A stretch of 64,000 nucleotides of DNA from Alkalidesulfovibrio alkalitolerans DSM 16529 (GCF_000422245.1 NZ_ATHI01000031.1:1-64000), one strand, 5' to 3'. Positions 44,523 to 54,315 are shown, numbered from the stretch's first letter. Program-made: numbers and translations. The notes: a model not told the origin generated them from the letters alone.

Positions 44523-46389
44523 GCTCGCGCTCCATCACCCGCTCCAGGGTGGGGGTGGTGAAGAGGTCGCGCAGGACCACGGGCGAGAACGCCTTCTCCC
44601 CCACGGGAAAGACCGCCACCACGGGGATGCTGCGGCTGCCCATGGCCGCGAGCAGGGCCTGGGCCTCGGGATGCTCGCGCGTCAGGTCCACCTTCACGAA
44701 GCGCAGACCGTAGCGCCTGTGCCAGCGTGCCAGATTGCCCTCCGTGAGCACCGTCATCTCCAGGAACTTGCAGTTGGGGCACCAGTCGGCCGTGAAATCG
44801 GCCAGGATCGGCTCCTTGCCGAGCATCTCCTCGAAGGCGGGGGCGTCGAATGCCTCCCAGCGGACGTTGGGCATGGGCGGGTTCGCGGCCCAGGGAAAGA
44901 GCGCCACGATGATGGCCAAGGCCGCGCCGCGCGTGGCGAGCCTGTGCCACAAGGGGCGCGAGAGCGAGGTCCAGCCGCCCCACATCCAGGCCGCGAAGGC
45001 CGTGGCCAGGAGCAGGATCAGGGTCCGGTTCATGGCCCAGTCGGGCAGGATGGTCAGCAGATAGACGGCCGTGCCCGCCAGGAAGAATCCGGCCACGCGC
45101 TCCACGAACAGGGTCCAGCGGCCCGGCAGGTTGAAGATGAAGAAGATGCCGGGCTTGATGCACATCACCAGATAGGGCGAGGCCATGCCCAGGCCGATGC
45201 AGACGAAGACCGTGGCGATGACCAGCGGCGGCTGGGCCAGGGTCCAGGCCAGCACGCCACCCAGGAACGGCCCTGAGCACGGAGTGGCCAGGAGCGTGGC
45301 CAGGCAGCCCGCGAAAAAGGCCGAGGCGCGCGTCTGCGTGCCTTCCACCGGGGCCTTCAGGTCCACCACGGGCAGTGTGAAGACGCCGAACAGGCTCAGG
45401 GAGAGGGCGAAGACGAGCACGGCCATGGCCAGCACCGCCGTGGTGCTCTGGAATATCTGGCCCCAGGCCAGGTCCAGCGAGGCCAGCAGGATGGCCAGGA
45501 AGAGGAAGAAGCTCAGGATTCCCAGCGCGAAGAAGAAGTTGAAGGTGCGAAAGCAACGCACCGGGTCGTCCTCGCCGCCGGGAATGGCGCAGCCCGAGAG
45601 CAGGCCCTTGAGCTTCAGGCTCGCCACGGGCAGCACGCACGGCATGAGGTTCAGGAGGAATCCGGCCAGGACGGCCAGCAGGGCGGCCTTGAACAGTCCC
45701 TGCACCTCAAGCCCTGGCTCGTGGTAGCGGGGGGCCATGTTTTCACGGGAGAATGCCGCCTGCATCCCTCCGGAGGGCGCGAGCGAAGCGGGAGCGGGCT
45801 CGGTTCGTGTCGCATCGGGGCGCGCCACGGCCATGTCGGGCCACCATGCCTGGGCTGCGGCCTGGGGCAGGGACGAGACGTCGTCTGTAAGGGTGATCCG
45901 CCTGCTCACTTCCGCGGGCAGGCAGCTTACGTCCGAGCAGAGCAGAAGTCTGGCCCGTAGCGATACATCTCCGGTGAGGCCCTCGGGCATGAGGACGAAG
46001 AGCCGCGTCGCGCCTTCGTACATGCGCACCATCTCGCCCGAGCCGAAGGGGTCGAGTTTTTCCCGGCCAGGGGGATAGAGCACTGTAAGCACGGTCTGGC
46101 CGGTTTCGGCCGCAAGGCGCGTGGGTTGACCCATGGCGCCGGGATCGTTGGCGTAGAAATACCAGCCGCTTTCAGGCGTTATGAGCACTTCGAGGATCTG
46201 GGCCGTGCCGGAAGGCAGGCCGGGCGCATGGGCGGACATGTCGGGGGGCGCGGCCAAGGCCCGCGCGGCCATCTCCACGGGATAGGCGGGCTCGGATACG
46301 TCTTCGGCTTGCGCCGTCGTGGGTGCAAGAGTTGCGAGGCAGGCCAGGATGGAGAGCGAGACAAGGCGGAAAAGGACGAAAAACGGCAT
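44506..46389 (-). CDS. dsbD: Thiol:disulfide interchange protein DsbD
   Basis: 627 residues. Signal peptide (1-28), periplasmic N domain with the redox Cys pair in LLCSDVSCLPAE (near 150-157), eight-helix CcdA-like membrane domain with Cys in NLMPCVLP and ATPCSGPFLGG, and C-terminal thioredoxin domain with WCPNC near 540. Carries electrons from cytoplasmic thioredoxin to periplasmic substrates, for example cytochrome c maturation needed by NrfHA. Complete three-domain form. Confidence 0.94.
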   Translation of the reverse strand: MPFFVLFRLVSLSILACLATLAPTTAQAEDVSEPAYPVEMAARALAAPPDMSAHAPGLPSGTAQILEVLITPESGWYFYANDPGAMGQPTRLAAETGQTVLTVLYPPGREKLDPFGSGEMVRMYEGATRLFVLMPEGLTGDVSLRARLLLCSDVSCLPAEVSRRITLTDDVSSLPQAAAQAWWPDMAVARPDATRTEPAPASLAPSGGMQAAFSRENMAPRYHEPGLEVQGLFKAALLAVLAGFLLNLMPCVLPVASLKLKGLLSGCAIPGGEDDPVRCFRTFNFFFALGILSFFLFLAILLASLDLAWGQIFQSTTAVLAMAVLVFALSLSLFGVFTLPVVDLKAPVEGTQTRASAFFAGCLATLLATPCSGPFLGGVLAWTLAQPPLVIATVFVCIGLGMASPYLVMCIKPGIFFIFNLPGRWTLFVERVAGFFLAGTAVYLLTILPDWAMNRTLILLLATAFAAWMWGGWTSLSRPLWHRLATRGAALAIIVALFPWAANPPMPNVRWEAFDAPAFEEMLGKEPILADFTADWCPNCKFLEMTVLTEGNLARWHRRYGLRFVKVDLTREHPEAQALLAAMGSRSIPVVAVFPVGEKAFSPVVLRDLFTTPTLERVMERELTERR

Positions 46390-46736
46390 GGCTGCGACCT
46401 CGTATCGAAAAAGCGCCGCGACGGCGCGGATTCTCGCTTCCTAGCACAGCCCGGTGCGCTGGTAAATCGGCGGAGAAATCGATTCGGCAGGGTTTGGCCC
46501 CTGGGGGCCTGAAATCGCCTGCGACGGCAGGAGTCGGTCGTGGTTCGCGCCCGACTGGCCGGGGCGGCGGAGCGGCGACCGGGGAGGGCTTTCAAGCCCG
46601 TTATTGGCGGGCCGGGCTGCTGATCCGGCGCACCAGGCGATTGCATCCGTTCTGCTTCGGACAATATTTTCAATGGCGCGGCAAAAAAACTGTTGACGGC
46701 TGGCGAACGGCTCTATACAAGGCACTTCCACGTCAC
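46390..46736. other. Intergenic region upstream of dsbD and tRNA-Lys
   Basis: No gene seen in these 347 bp. The right end holds a plausible promoter for the tRNA: TTGACG at 46693 and TATACA at 46714 with a short 15-bp spacer. Nothing else was recognised. Confidence 0.5.
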
Positions 46737-46812
<76 letters not shown>

Positions 46813-46818
46813 GGAAAT

Positions 46819-46857
46819 TCAACGGGTTGTCGCCTGCAAGTCAGCGGCAACCCGTTT
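46819..46857 (+). terminator. Terminator of tRNA-Lys
   Basis: AACGGGTTGTCGC / GCGGCAACCCGTT stem followed by TTTCTTT, 6 nt after the tRNA. Confidence 0.8.
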
Positions 46858-47190
46858 TTCTTTGCCCTGCTTCCTGGGCTTTCGCTTATTTCATGCAACG
46901 CGTTCGTGGTCCGCATGGCCGTTTTTTCGCTCCCGTTTTCATGCCCGATCCGTTTCCCATGACGCCGGGCGCTGTGCCGCATCCACGGACGGCCGCCAGA
47001 TATGTTGCGAAGTCCTGTCCGGTTTGCCTGGATTATTGTGGTCGCCAAATAGCGTGCGACTCTCATTTGCCTGAAATCAAAGATTATTTTTGATTGGCAA
47101 AGTTCTTGATAAGTATGTCGCGGATATCAGCCGGAGCAGAACGCTTCAGTATTTTTGTGTTTCCGGCAACAAGATGCGAGGGGGTATCTC
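46858..47190. other. Intergenic leader upstream of glmS
   Basis: A gene-free stretch of ~330 bp, AT-richer near 47070-47130. No glmS ribozyme fold could be matched by eye. The promoter of glmS presumably lies here, but I cannot assign it. Confidence 0.4.
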
Positions 47191-49017
47191 ATGTGCGGCA
47201 TTATCGGCTATTGCGGCCATCGTCCGGCCGTTCCCGTGTGCATGGAAGGCCTGAAGCGCCTCGAATACCGTGGCTACGACTCGGCTGGCGTGGCCTTTGT
47301 GCGTCAGGGCGAGATCGCCGTGATCAAGGCGCCGGGCAAGCTCTCGGCCCTGGAAGAGGCGCTTGAGCACGCGGGCAACGTGATGAACGCCACCACGGCC
47401 CTGGCCCACACCCGCTGGGCCACGCACGGCGCGCCCACGACCGGCAACGCCCACCCGCACCTGGACGCCGGGCGCTCCATCGCCATGGTCCACAACGGGA
47501 TCATCGAGAACTTCGCCGAGCTCAAGCAGGAGCTTCTGGCCGAGGGGCTGACGTTCGAGTCGGACACCGACACCGAGGTTCTGACCAAGCTCGTGGGCTG
47601 GTGCCGCGCCCGGACAGGCTCCATGCGCGAGGCCCTGTCCATGGCCCTTTCGCGCGCCGAAGGAGCCTACGCCGTGGTGCTGCTCTGCAAGGACCGGCCC
47701 GGCAGGCTCTGGGCCGCGCGCAAGCAAAGCCCGCTCGTGCTCGGGCTTGGCGTGGGCGAGAACTTCCTGGCCTCGGACGTGCCCGCGTTTTTGCCCTACA
47801 CGCGCGAGGTGGTCTTCATCGACGACGGCGAGATGGTGATCATCGACGCCGACCGCCACGAGATCCTGGACGCCGCGACCCTCGCGCCCAGGGAGAAGAC
47901 GCCCCAGACCATCACCTGGGACGTGCAGGCCGCGCAAAAGGGCGGCTACAAGCACTTCATGCTCAAGGAAATCTTCGAGCAGCCAAAGGTCATCCGCGAC
48001 TGCCTGGCGGGCCGCATCGACCATGCCTCCGGCGCGGTGCGCCTGCCCGAGATCGAGGCCCTGCCCGTGCCCGGCAGGCTGGTCATCGTGGCCTGCGGCA
48101 CCTCGTCCTATGCGGGGCTTTGGGGCAAGCAGATCATCGAGAAGCTGGCCCGCGTGCCCGTGGACGTGTGCATCGCCTCGGAGTTCCGCTACGCCGATCC
48201 GATCCTTGCGCCCGGCGACCAGGTGCTGGTCGTCTCGCAATCGGGCGAGACGGCCGACACCCTGGCCGGGCTGCGGCTGGCCAGGGAGCGCGGCGTGCCC
48301 GTGATCGGCCTGTGCAACGTGGTGGGCTCGTCCGTGGACCGCGAGGCGGACTTCGTGCTGCACACCCAGGCGGGCCCGGAGATCAGCGTGGCCTCGACCA
48401 AAGCCATGTGTTCGCAGATGGTCATGCTGCTCCTGCTGGCCCTGCGCTACGCCGACGCCAAGGGCCTGCTCTCCAGGGAGGACCGCGCGGCCTGCATCGA
48501 GGGCGTCCAGGCCATGCCAAAGCTCCTGGACGACCACCTGCCCTTCATGCGCGACACGGCGCAGCGGCTGGCGCGGACCTATTCCGAGGCCACGAGCTTT
48601 CTGTACCTTGGCCGCGGCCCGGCCTGGCCGCTGGCCCTGGAAGGCGCGCTCAAACTGAAGGAAATCAGCTATATCCACGCCGAGGGCTATCCGGCAGGCG
48701 AGATGAAGCACGGTCCCATCGCGCTCATCGACCCCAAGTTCCCGACCTTCGCCATCGCCCTGGCCGACGAATTGTTCGGCAAGGTCAAAAGCAACCTCAT
48801 CGAGGTGCAGGCGCGCGGCGGCCGGATCATCGCCCTGACCAACCCCGGCCTGGACCTGGAGGTGGACCACCCGTGGGTGCTGCCGCAGGTCTTCTGGCCG
48901 CTCGCGGGCTTCACGGCGCTGCCCGCGCTGCAGCTCTTCGCCTACGAGATCGCCGACTACCTGGGCAAGGACGTGGACCAGCCCAGAAACCTCGCCAAGA
49001 GCGTGACCGTGGAGTAG
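47191..49017 (+). CDS. glmS: Glutamine-fructose-6-phosphate aminotransferase
   Basis: 608 residues. Starts MCGIIGY with the N-terminal nucleophile Cys after Met removal; glutaminase domain (about 1-220, LAHTRWATHGAP, HNGIIENF), then two SIS isomerase domains (CGTSSYAG, SQSGETADT, EGALKLKEISYIHAEGYPAGEMKHGP) and the invariant end AKSVTVE. Makes glucosamine-6-phosphate for peptidoglycan and lipid A. GAGGGGG precedes the ATG at 47191. Confidence 0.97.
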   Translation: MCGIIGYCGHRPAVPVCMEGLKRLEYRGYDSAGVAFVRQGEIAVIKAPGKLSALEEALEHAGNVMNATTALAHTRWATHGAPTTGNAHPHLDAGRSIAMVHNGIIENFAELKQELLAEGLTFESDTDTEVLTKLVGWCRARTGSMREALSMALSRAEGAYAVVLLCKDRPGRLWAARKQSPLVLGLGVGENFLASDVPAFLPYTREVVFIDDGEMVIIDADRHEILDAATLAPREKTPQTITWDVQAAQKGGYKHFMLKEIFEQPKVIRDCLAGRIDHASGAVRLPEIEALPVPGRLVIVACGTSSYAGLWGKQIIEKLARVPVDVCIASEFRYADPILAPGDQVLVVSQSGETADTLAGLRLARERGVPVIGLCNVVGSSVDREADFVLHTQAGPEISVASTKAMCSQMVMLLLLALRYADAKGLLSREDRAACIEGVQAMPKLLDDHLPFMRDTAQRLARTYSEATSFLYLGRGPAWPLALEGALKLKEISYIHAEGYPAGEMKHGPIALIDPKFPTFAIALADELFGKVKSNLIEVQARGGRIIALTNPGLDLEVDHPWVLPQVFWPLAGFTALPALQLFAYEIADYLGKDVDQPRNLAKSVTVE

Positions 49018-49201
49018 GGGCGGCGTTTTACCGCGTTCTTTTTATGTCGAGACGATCCTGGATTCATTTGTTTCAGGCAGAACGAATGAAAGGCGCGGGT
49101 CAATCCTCCCAGATGCAATCTTTTCCGAAACATTGTCGGCAAACTTGACAATGTGATGACTTCTTTTTTGCATAATATGCCGAAATTATTTTTTTATTCC
49201 T

Positions 49202-49218
49202 TGGACACGTTTTTTGCA
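49202..49218 (+). promoter_or_regulatory. Sigma-54-like promoter with an 11-base spacer
   Basis: TGGACACGTTTTTTGCA resembles TGGCACGNNNNTTGCA with one extra base, so GG and GC are 11 bases apart instead of 10. The position (33 bp before the ATG) is right for a promoter, but function is doubtful unless the spacer is tolerated. The inverted repeat CATTGTC/GACAATG at 49131-49153 lies upstream. Confidence 0.35.
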
Positions 49219-49249
49219 ACACCATGTCGGAAGACGGAGGTCCGGGGAT

Positions 49250-49936
49250 ATGCGCAATAAAAGAATGTTCATTTCATTGTTGCTGGCGGCTGTTTTGGCC
49301 TTGGCGATTCAGGGTGCGGCTTTTGCGGCATCCATTCTCTACATCGAGTACAATGACGTCTATACCGAGGATAGCGTGGCGCCAGGCGGGGCCACGCCTT
49401 GGCTCACGGCGCTCTTTGCCGATCAGCCCGCGGGTGGGGTGCTTCTGACCTTGGCCGCACCCAATCTGCTTTCCGGCGAATTCGTGGCCAACTGGTATTT
49501 CAACTTCAATCCCGAGAAGGATCTGGAGGCTTTGGTCTTCACGCATGTGGACGGCGTCATGCCGATCACGTCCAAGGATTTCACCAGTGAAGACGCCTTG
49601 ATAGCGGGCATGGGGCTGCGCATGGACGTCAATGTCCCCTATCCCAATCCGCCCTCCAAACGCTTCGCGGACGACATGCTCTCGAAAATCCTCATCACCG
49701 GTCTGAGCGACCTGACTGCCGATGATTTTAACTTCAGAATCGAGAAGCATGATGCCTTGTTCATATCAGTGGCTCATATTCGCGGCACCGGAGAAGGAAA
49801 CGAATTCAGCGCCTGGGTCAAGGGGTATGACCCACCCCCGCCTCCGGCGGTTCCCGAACCCGCGACCTTGTTCCTGGCTCTCTCCGGCCTGGGGGCGGCC
49901 GCGCTGGCCCGCAAGCGGGGCGCTCGTCGGAACTAA
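49250..49936 (+). CDS. PEP-CTERM sorting-domain protein 1
   Basis: 228 residues. Signal peptide 1-27 (cleavage after AFA), a ~170-residue beta-rich mature region with no recognised domain, a Pro run (PPPPP near 197), then the C-terminal sorting signal: VPEPATLFLAL, a hydrophobic helix and the basic end RKRGARRN. Such proteins are cut by an exosortase and released or anchored at the surface, often with exopolysaccharide. GGAGG lies ~10 nt before the ATG. Divergent in sequence from the other two PEP-CTERM genes here. Confidence 0.88.
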   Translation: MRNKRMFISLLLAAVLALAIQGAAFAASILYIEYNDVYTEDSVAPGGATPWLTALFADQPAGGVLLTLAAPNLLSGEFVANWYFNFNPEKDLEALVFTHVDGVMPITSKDFTSEDALIAGMGLRMDVNVPYPNPPSKRFADDMLSKILITGLSDLTADDFNFRIEKHDALFISVAHIRGTGEGNEFSAWVKGYDPPPPPAVPEPATLFLALSGLGAAALARKRGARRN

Positions 49937-49972
49937 GTGCAGCAAAGGCGTCGGCCAACCAGGCCGAGAACG

Positions 49973-50013
49973 CGAGCAAAGGGCGTCCGGGTTTGTCGGA
50001 CGCCCTTTGCTCG
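49973..50013. terminator. Bidirectional terminator
   Basis: A 17-bp perfect stem CGAGCAAAGGGCGTCCG and its complement, 7-nt loop, between two convergent genes. Confidence 0.8.
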
Positions 50014-50080
50014 TGGGGCACGAGATTTATCCGGGAGAGACGGGGCGACGTATCCGGGATGGCCGTGCGTCAGGTCCCGG

Positions 50081-52723
50081 TCATCCAGCTTTTCCTGCCC
50101 GCAGCAGGCTATCGATGCGCTCGGCAAGACTCGCGGCGTGAATGGGTTTTCGGGCGCACGCCCGCACCCCGAGGGCCATGGCCTCGGGAATGCGGGAGGC
50201 GCTTTGCGCATCGACGAGGGCCACGACCGCCATTTGCGGGAATGTTTTCAAGGCGGTCGCCAAAAGTGGAACCTCCGCGATGCTCAGGTCGATGTTCATG
50301 ACGGCTAGGCGGTATTCGAACTGGGAGAGAAAATCCAACGCCTCGGCTGCGTCGGCAACGGCGTCCACTTGGTGACCGGCCTGCTCCAGGGCTAGGGCGA
50401 GGGAATCGCGCATCGCTGGGTCGGATTCGGCGACAAGAACGTCGCAGACCATGGCCATGGGGGGGCGGTGTTGCATAAAAGCCGACACGTCTGAATTCGA
50501 GGCCCGATGCATCTGGTCCCTGGTCGGCAGAGCCAACGTGAATTCGGTCCATTCTCCCTCCCGGCTGCTTACGTCCAGGCTGCCATGATGGTTGCTGGCG
50601 ATGCCGTGGCAGACGGAAAGTCCAAGGCCGAGGGGCGATCTGCCGCCGGTGGTGAAGAAAGGATCGAAGACTCTCGGCAGCATCTCTCTGGGGATGCCAC
50701 TGCCCGTGTCGCGCAGGCCGAGAACGATGCGGGAGCCGTTCAGGCCGAGGCGCGTCGTAATGGTTATGTGCCCGTCCCCGCGGTCCTCCACTGCGTTCAG
50801 GGCGTTTAGCAACAGGTTGACGATCAGGCGTTTCATTTGGGCCTGATCCACCATGACGTCCGGCAGATCCTCCGCGAGATGCAAGACTATGGACACGCCC
50901 GTCCTGGCGTGGCCGCCCACCAGCGGAAGGCATTCCTCGACGAGGCTGTTCAGGGATGTCCGTTCGAACACGGGCTGCGGCGGTCTGGCGAAATCCATGA
51001 GATTTTGCATCGTATCCGTAATTCTTTCGACCTGCGTGAGCATCTGGCGCAGACTGCGCTTCTTCTGCGGATCGCTTTCCTGCCGTTCCAGAAGCTGGGT
51101 TCGGGCCGAGATGATGGACAAGGGATTATTGATCTCCTGGGCCGTTCCCGCAGCCGCATGGCCGATGGCCGAGAGCCGTTCCGCGCGCAGTTCCCTGTCC
51201 CGAGCCTTTTCGAGGCGGCTGAGCGCGGAGGAAAGCTCTTCGGATTTCGTCGTCAGCGTCTCCAGGACCTTCAGCCTGCCGAGATGCGCGCAAGCCAAGT
51301 CCGCTATCTGGCGTAGACACCACAACACCTGTTCGTGTTCGAAAAAAGGCTGTTCATCGATACCGATGGCGAAAATGCATCTCGATTGTTCATCGACGTT
51401 GAACAGGGCGGCGTAACCCTGCTTCGAGAAACGTTCCCGCCTGCCTTCCTGGCTGCGATGCGCCGCTGCCGCATGCTCCGCCAGCGTGTTCTCAATCAGG
51501 TCGCCGAGAAGAGGGGCCGTGTCGGGCGGAATTTCCGGGCGGCCTTCGGCGATGCGCAAGCCGCAGTTTGTTTGGCCGTTCCAGGCCACGCCCTCGAAGG
51601 CGCTTCCCGCATTTTCGGAAAACGCCAAGCAACCTTGATACTCGGGGAGCATTTCGGAAATGCAGGAATGGATCAGGTTGAAGATTTCCGCTTGAGCCAC
51701 AGCCAAGGCGAGACGAGGGCCAAAACGTCCGACGATGGAAAGGAAACGCTGGGGCAGGTTCGGTTCGCCGCGCCTGACGGTCCGCTCGTTGGCGTGCCGG
51801 GAAATGGATTGGTGCGCCCGCGCAAGCGACGTCCGGTAAAAGGAGACAATGTTCGGGTCGAGGCCAATCAATTCGGCCAACGCGCAGTATTTCTCCGGAA
51901 TCCCATGTCTGACTAAGAGCACGATTTCTTCCGCAATGCCCAGTTTGTTCGCCAATCGCTTTGTACGGTCGTGGTCTTCGGGGCGTAGAGCTTCCGACAT
52001 GACGTTTCGCGCGAGGATGTCCCCCAAGGCGACCAATCCGAGGACCGCCGACCGCGCGAGCGAGTCGCGGACGGCGGCCGGTTTGTGGTGGTGAAGCCAG
52101 GCCGCGTTGATGATCGAGGACGGTGCTTTCCAGTGTTCGAGCATCCATTTGCCGACCACGGCATGGTCGAGACCGAAATTGATCACTTCAAGAGCTCTGG
52201 TATCTTTTCGCTGGATGTCCGGCGATTGCGTGATCAAGGTGTAGCGCTCGGGATGGAGGCGAAAGAGCAGCGCCTTGCCGCAGTCATGCACAAGGCCACA
52301 CGCGAACGCCTGGCCCGCCAGCGTCGGGTCGATTTGCTCGGCGAGCGACCTGGCGGCCACGGCGCAGGCTAGGGAGTGGCTTCTGAGGCCGACGATCACT
52401 GGATCGTCTGGAGTGAAGTTTCCGAGCAAAACACGGTGGACATGATGTTCGAGGGTGAAGCCGACGAGGTCGGCCTCGCCGAACCGGGCCATGGCCTTCT
52501 CGATGATTTCGTCTTCCAACATCCCGCCCCGCGCGTTCTTCTCCCAGGCGATGAAACGTTGTGTGAGGAAGCCATCCTGGGCGATGATTCGCGAGATGGA
52601 GTTGTGAGAGACTTTCGAGGACGCCTGGGCAAGCAGGACAGGCGGCGGAGGCAGACGTTTGATCGCCTGCACCAGGGATCGTACGCGCTGACGGGCGTCG
52701 CTGGCCGGTTCGGGGAGGGTCAT
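50081..52723 (-). CDS. HDOD - histidine kinase-like - receiver hybrid protein with both phospho-acceptors substituted
   Basis: 880 residues, no membrane helices seen. HDOD domain at about 15-215 (with LVHDCGKALL and HHHKPAAVRD), a middle region (about 220-480) that may contain a GAF-like fold, a coiled coil (about 485-515), a kinase core and a C-terminal receiver (about 757-875). The H box reads GTAQEINNPLS, with Gln where His is expected in AHEINNPL. The ATPase motifs (LLLNALNAV, DTGSGIP, FDPFFTT, GLGLSVCHG) are intact. The receiver has VMNIDLS, Asn where the acceptor Asp belongs, but keeps the Lys in ARKPI. Probably a non-phosphorylating ATP-binding signalling scaffold. Confidence 0.88.
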   Translation of the reverse strand: MTLPEPASDARQRVRSLVQAIKRLPPPPVLLAQASSKVSHNSISRIIAQDGFLTQRFIAWEKNARGGMLEDEIIEKAMARFGEADLVGFTLEHHVHRVLLGNFTPDDPVIVGLRSHSLACAVAARSLAEQIDPTLAGQAFACGLVHDCGKALLFRLHPERYTLITQSPDIQRKDTRALEVINFGLDHAVVGKWMLEHWKAPSSIINAAWLHHHKPAAVRDSLARSAVLGLVALGDILARNVMSEALRPEDHDRTKRLANKLGIAEEIVLLVRHGIPEKYCALAELIGLDPNIVSFYRTSLARAHQSISRHANERTVRRGEPNLPQRFLSIVGRFGPRLALAVAQAEIFNLIHSCISEMLPEYQGCLAFSENAGSAFEGVAWNGQTNCGLRIAEGRPEIPPDTAPLLGDLIENTLAEHAAAAHRSQEGRRERFSKQGYAALFNVDEQSRCIFAIGIDEQPFFEHEQVLWCLRQIADLACAHLGRLKVLETLTTKSEELSSALSRLEKARDRELRAERLSAIGHAAAGTAQEINNPLSIISARTQLLERQESDPQKKRSLRQMLTQVERITDTMQNLMDFARPPQPVFERTSLNSLVEECLPLVGGHARTGVSIVLHLAEDLPDVMVDQAQMKRLIVNLLLNALNAVEDRGDGHITITTRLGLNGSRIVLGLRDTGSGIPREMLPRVFDPFFTTGGRSPLGLGLSVCHGIASNHHGSLDVSSREGEWTEFTLALPTRDQMHRASNSDVSAFMQHRPPMAMVCDVLVAESDPAMRDSLALALEQAGHQVDAVADAAEALDFLSQFEYRLAVMNIDLSIAEVPLLATALKTFPQMAVVALVDAQSASRIPEAMALGVRACARKPIHAASLAERIDSLLRAGKAG

Positions 52724-53031
52724 GTGCCTCTCTGTCGTTGTTCACAAATGCCGGTGGATTCAAAATCATACAAAGATTGCAAAAAATGTTCTGGCTGGTC
52801 GCTGGCGGCGCGTTAAATCGGCAATGGGATCGTTTGTCGTGAAAGCTCCGTCCCCCGCGATATTGAGCGATATTTGCGCCCCGGCCGCGGAATCGGGCTG
52901 AACGGCGGGCGTAAATTCTGGGTGGGGCGCCGACAACGCTCGAAAAATGGAAAGTTCTCCGACATTTTTATACGAAGAACTTTACACATTTCCGTTTTCA
53001 TGGCGTCCAGCATCCGGCTCGTCCAAACGGC
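52724..53031. other. Gene-free interval
   Basis: No credible coding region. It is the upstream region of the HDOD-kinase gene. An AT-rich patch at 52960-53000 is the only visible feature. Confidence 0.4.
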
Positions 53032-53066
53032 AAGGCCCGCTGTCCCGAAAAAGGACAACGGGCCTC
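53032..53066. terminator. Terminator hairpin after PEP-CTERM gene 2
   Basis: AGGCCCGCTGTCC / GGACAACGGGCCT with a short A-rich loop, 24 bp past the stop codon of the minus-strand gene; a T-run follows on the plus side. Confidence 0.65.
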
Positions 53067-53089
53067 GTTGTTTTTTGGTTCGAGCGGTT

Positions 53090-53848
53090 TCAGCTCATTT
53101 TGCGCAGCCGTCTGGCGAACATGGCCCCTGCGCCGCCCAAAAGCAGAAGCATGGTGCCGGGTTCGGGCGTGGGCACCGGTCCTGTCCCGTAGAGGACGTC
53201 GTTGGCGCAGGTGAGCGCGAAGCCGTAGATGAACTCACCGCCGTTGCCGCCGAAGAATATCGGCGAATTGGAGAGATCCCAGAGGGCAGTGTAGGTGGTG
53301 GAAGTGTTGGGTTTGGAGTTGCGCCAGCCGGAGAACTCGGCGTAACCGAGAAGCTCGGAATCACCGAGATCGGCCTTGACCGGATGGTCGTAGCGAGGAA
53401 GGAAGCCGCTCGGCGCAACGGAGAAGTAGTAGGAGCCCGGATCGGCGAAGTCGAGGCTTACCCCGTACACGGCCCAGTCTCCCGGCTGCCGCGCGGTGGC
53501 GTAGTCAGTGAGCCGCTCTTGGCTCGTGATGACGTAGTCCCAGGTCCCGTCGGCGTTGACGTCGAAAAACCAGTCAGCCGGAGCGAAGGCGTCCCAGCCG
53601 CTCTGGGTGGGGTACTTGTAGTCTATCTGGATGCCGGTCAGGTAATGGCCGTCGAAGGTAAACACCCCGCCGAGAATGTCGGGGGTTCCCCACACGTCCT
53701 TGCTGTTTTGCTCGGCGCCGTATTTGGCGTTCTGACTCGGGAAGCCGGGCCAATGGATCGTGCCGTCTCCAAACACGAAGTCCGCACGGGCATTCGGGGC
53801 GAAAAGCATGCAGGACAGAAGCGCAAAGAGGAAAACGGCTTTTTTCAT
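53090..53848 (-). CDS. PEP-CTERM sorting-domain protein 2
   Basis: 252 residues. Signal peptide 1-22 (after ARA), a beta-rich mature part with an Asp-rich FFDVNADGTWDYV segment that may bind calcium, and the C-terminal signal PTPEPGTMLLLLGG followed by RRLRKMS. No enzymatic motif recognised. Probably an exported surface protein processed by exosortase. AAGGAG lies ~8 nt before the ATG at 53848, and a sigma-54 promoter (53882-53897) is directly upstream. Confidence 0.9.
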   Translation of the reverse strand: MKKAVFLFALLSCMLFAPNARADFVFGDGTIHWPGFPSQNAKYGAEQNSKDVWGTPDILGGVFTFDGHYLTGIQIDYKYPTQSGWDAFAPADWFFDVNADGTWDYVITSQERLTDYATARQPGDWAVYGVSLDFADPGSYYFSVAPSGFLPRYDHPVKADLGDSELLGYAEFSGWRNSKPNTSTTYTALWDLSNSPIFFGGNGGEFIYGFALTCANDVLYGTGPVPTPEPGTMLLLLGGAGAMFARRLRKMS

Positions 53849-53881
53849 GACACGGCTCCTTGATGTTCTGCATGGCGTGAT

Positions 53882-53897
53882 AGCAAGGGATATGCCA
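53882..53897 (-). promoter_or_regulatory. Sigma-54 promoter of PEP-CTERM gene 2
   Basis: On the minus strand TGGCATATCCCTTGCT: matches TGGCACRNNNNTTGCW except T for C at one position, with 10 bases between GG and GC. The start site would be near 53871. Confidence 0.82.
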
Positions 53898-53931
53898 TAT
53901 CGGGCGTCGCGAATTCCGCAGTCCATGAAAG

Positions 53932-54315
53932 ATGGACCGGCGATTGCAGCGAGAGTTCGATCGCATTCTCGAAATGATCGGCGCTACCTCGGAGGCTCGC
54001 TTGGTATACGTGCTTGCGCTTATCGCCGCGATTCTCGTCAGCCAAGCCATTCAGGCGGCGGACGACCTCTTGAGCAAGCTCGGAGCGATATCCCTGGCCC
54101 ACGGCGTGCTGGTCGGATACGTGGAGATTTACGTCTGTAAACATCTGATGGAATGGATCGGGTTATCCCTCGACTGGTTGGTGGTTCTGCTCGTGGCTTT
54201 GAGCGCACTGGCCGTTTCCCTCATCAAGATTCACAGGACGGGAACACGTTGGATATTGGCTTTTAATTTCGGCGTGTTGGCTGGTGTCGTCGCGGGCGGA
54301 TTCCTACTTGTCTGA
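53932..54315 (+). CDS. Small integral membrane protein, unknown function
   Basis: 127 residues with about four hydrophobic segments (about 22-42, 53-70, 77-98, 107-127) and short charged connections. No motif recognised. It is divergent from PEP-CTERM gene 2 with only ~80 bp between start codons and is followed by the acyltransferase gene 210 bp downstream. No good ribosome-binding site precedes the ATG; a TTG at 53944 is an alternative. A link to the PEP-CTERM system is suggested only by position. Confidence 0.6.
   Translation: MDRRLQREFDRILEMIGATSEARLVYVLALIAAILVSQAIQAADDLLSKLGAISLAHGVLVGYVEIYVCKHLMEWIGLSLDWLVVLLVALSALAVSLIKIHRTGTRWILAFNFGVLAGVVAGGFLLV

Noticed and set aside
46858-47190. 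glmS ribozyme in the glmS leader.
   Set aside because: No match to the conserved core could be found by eye, and the ribozyme is essentially a Gram-positive feature.
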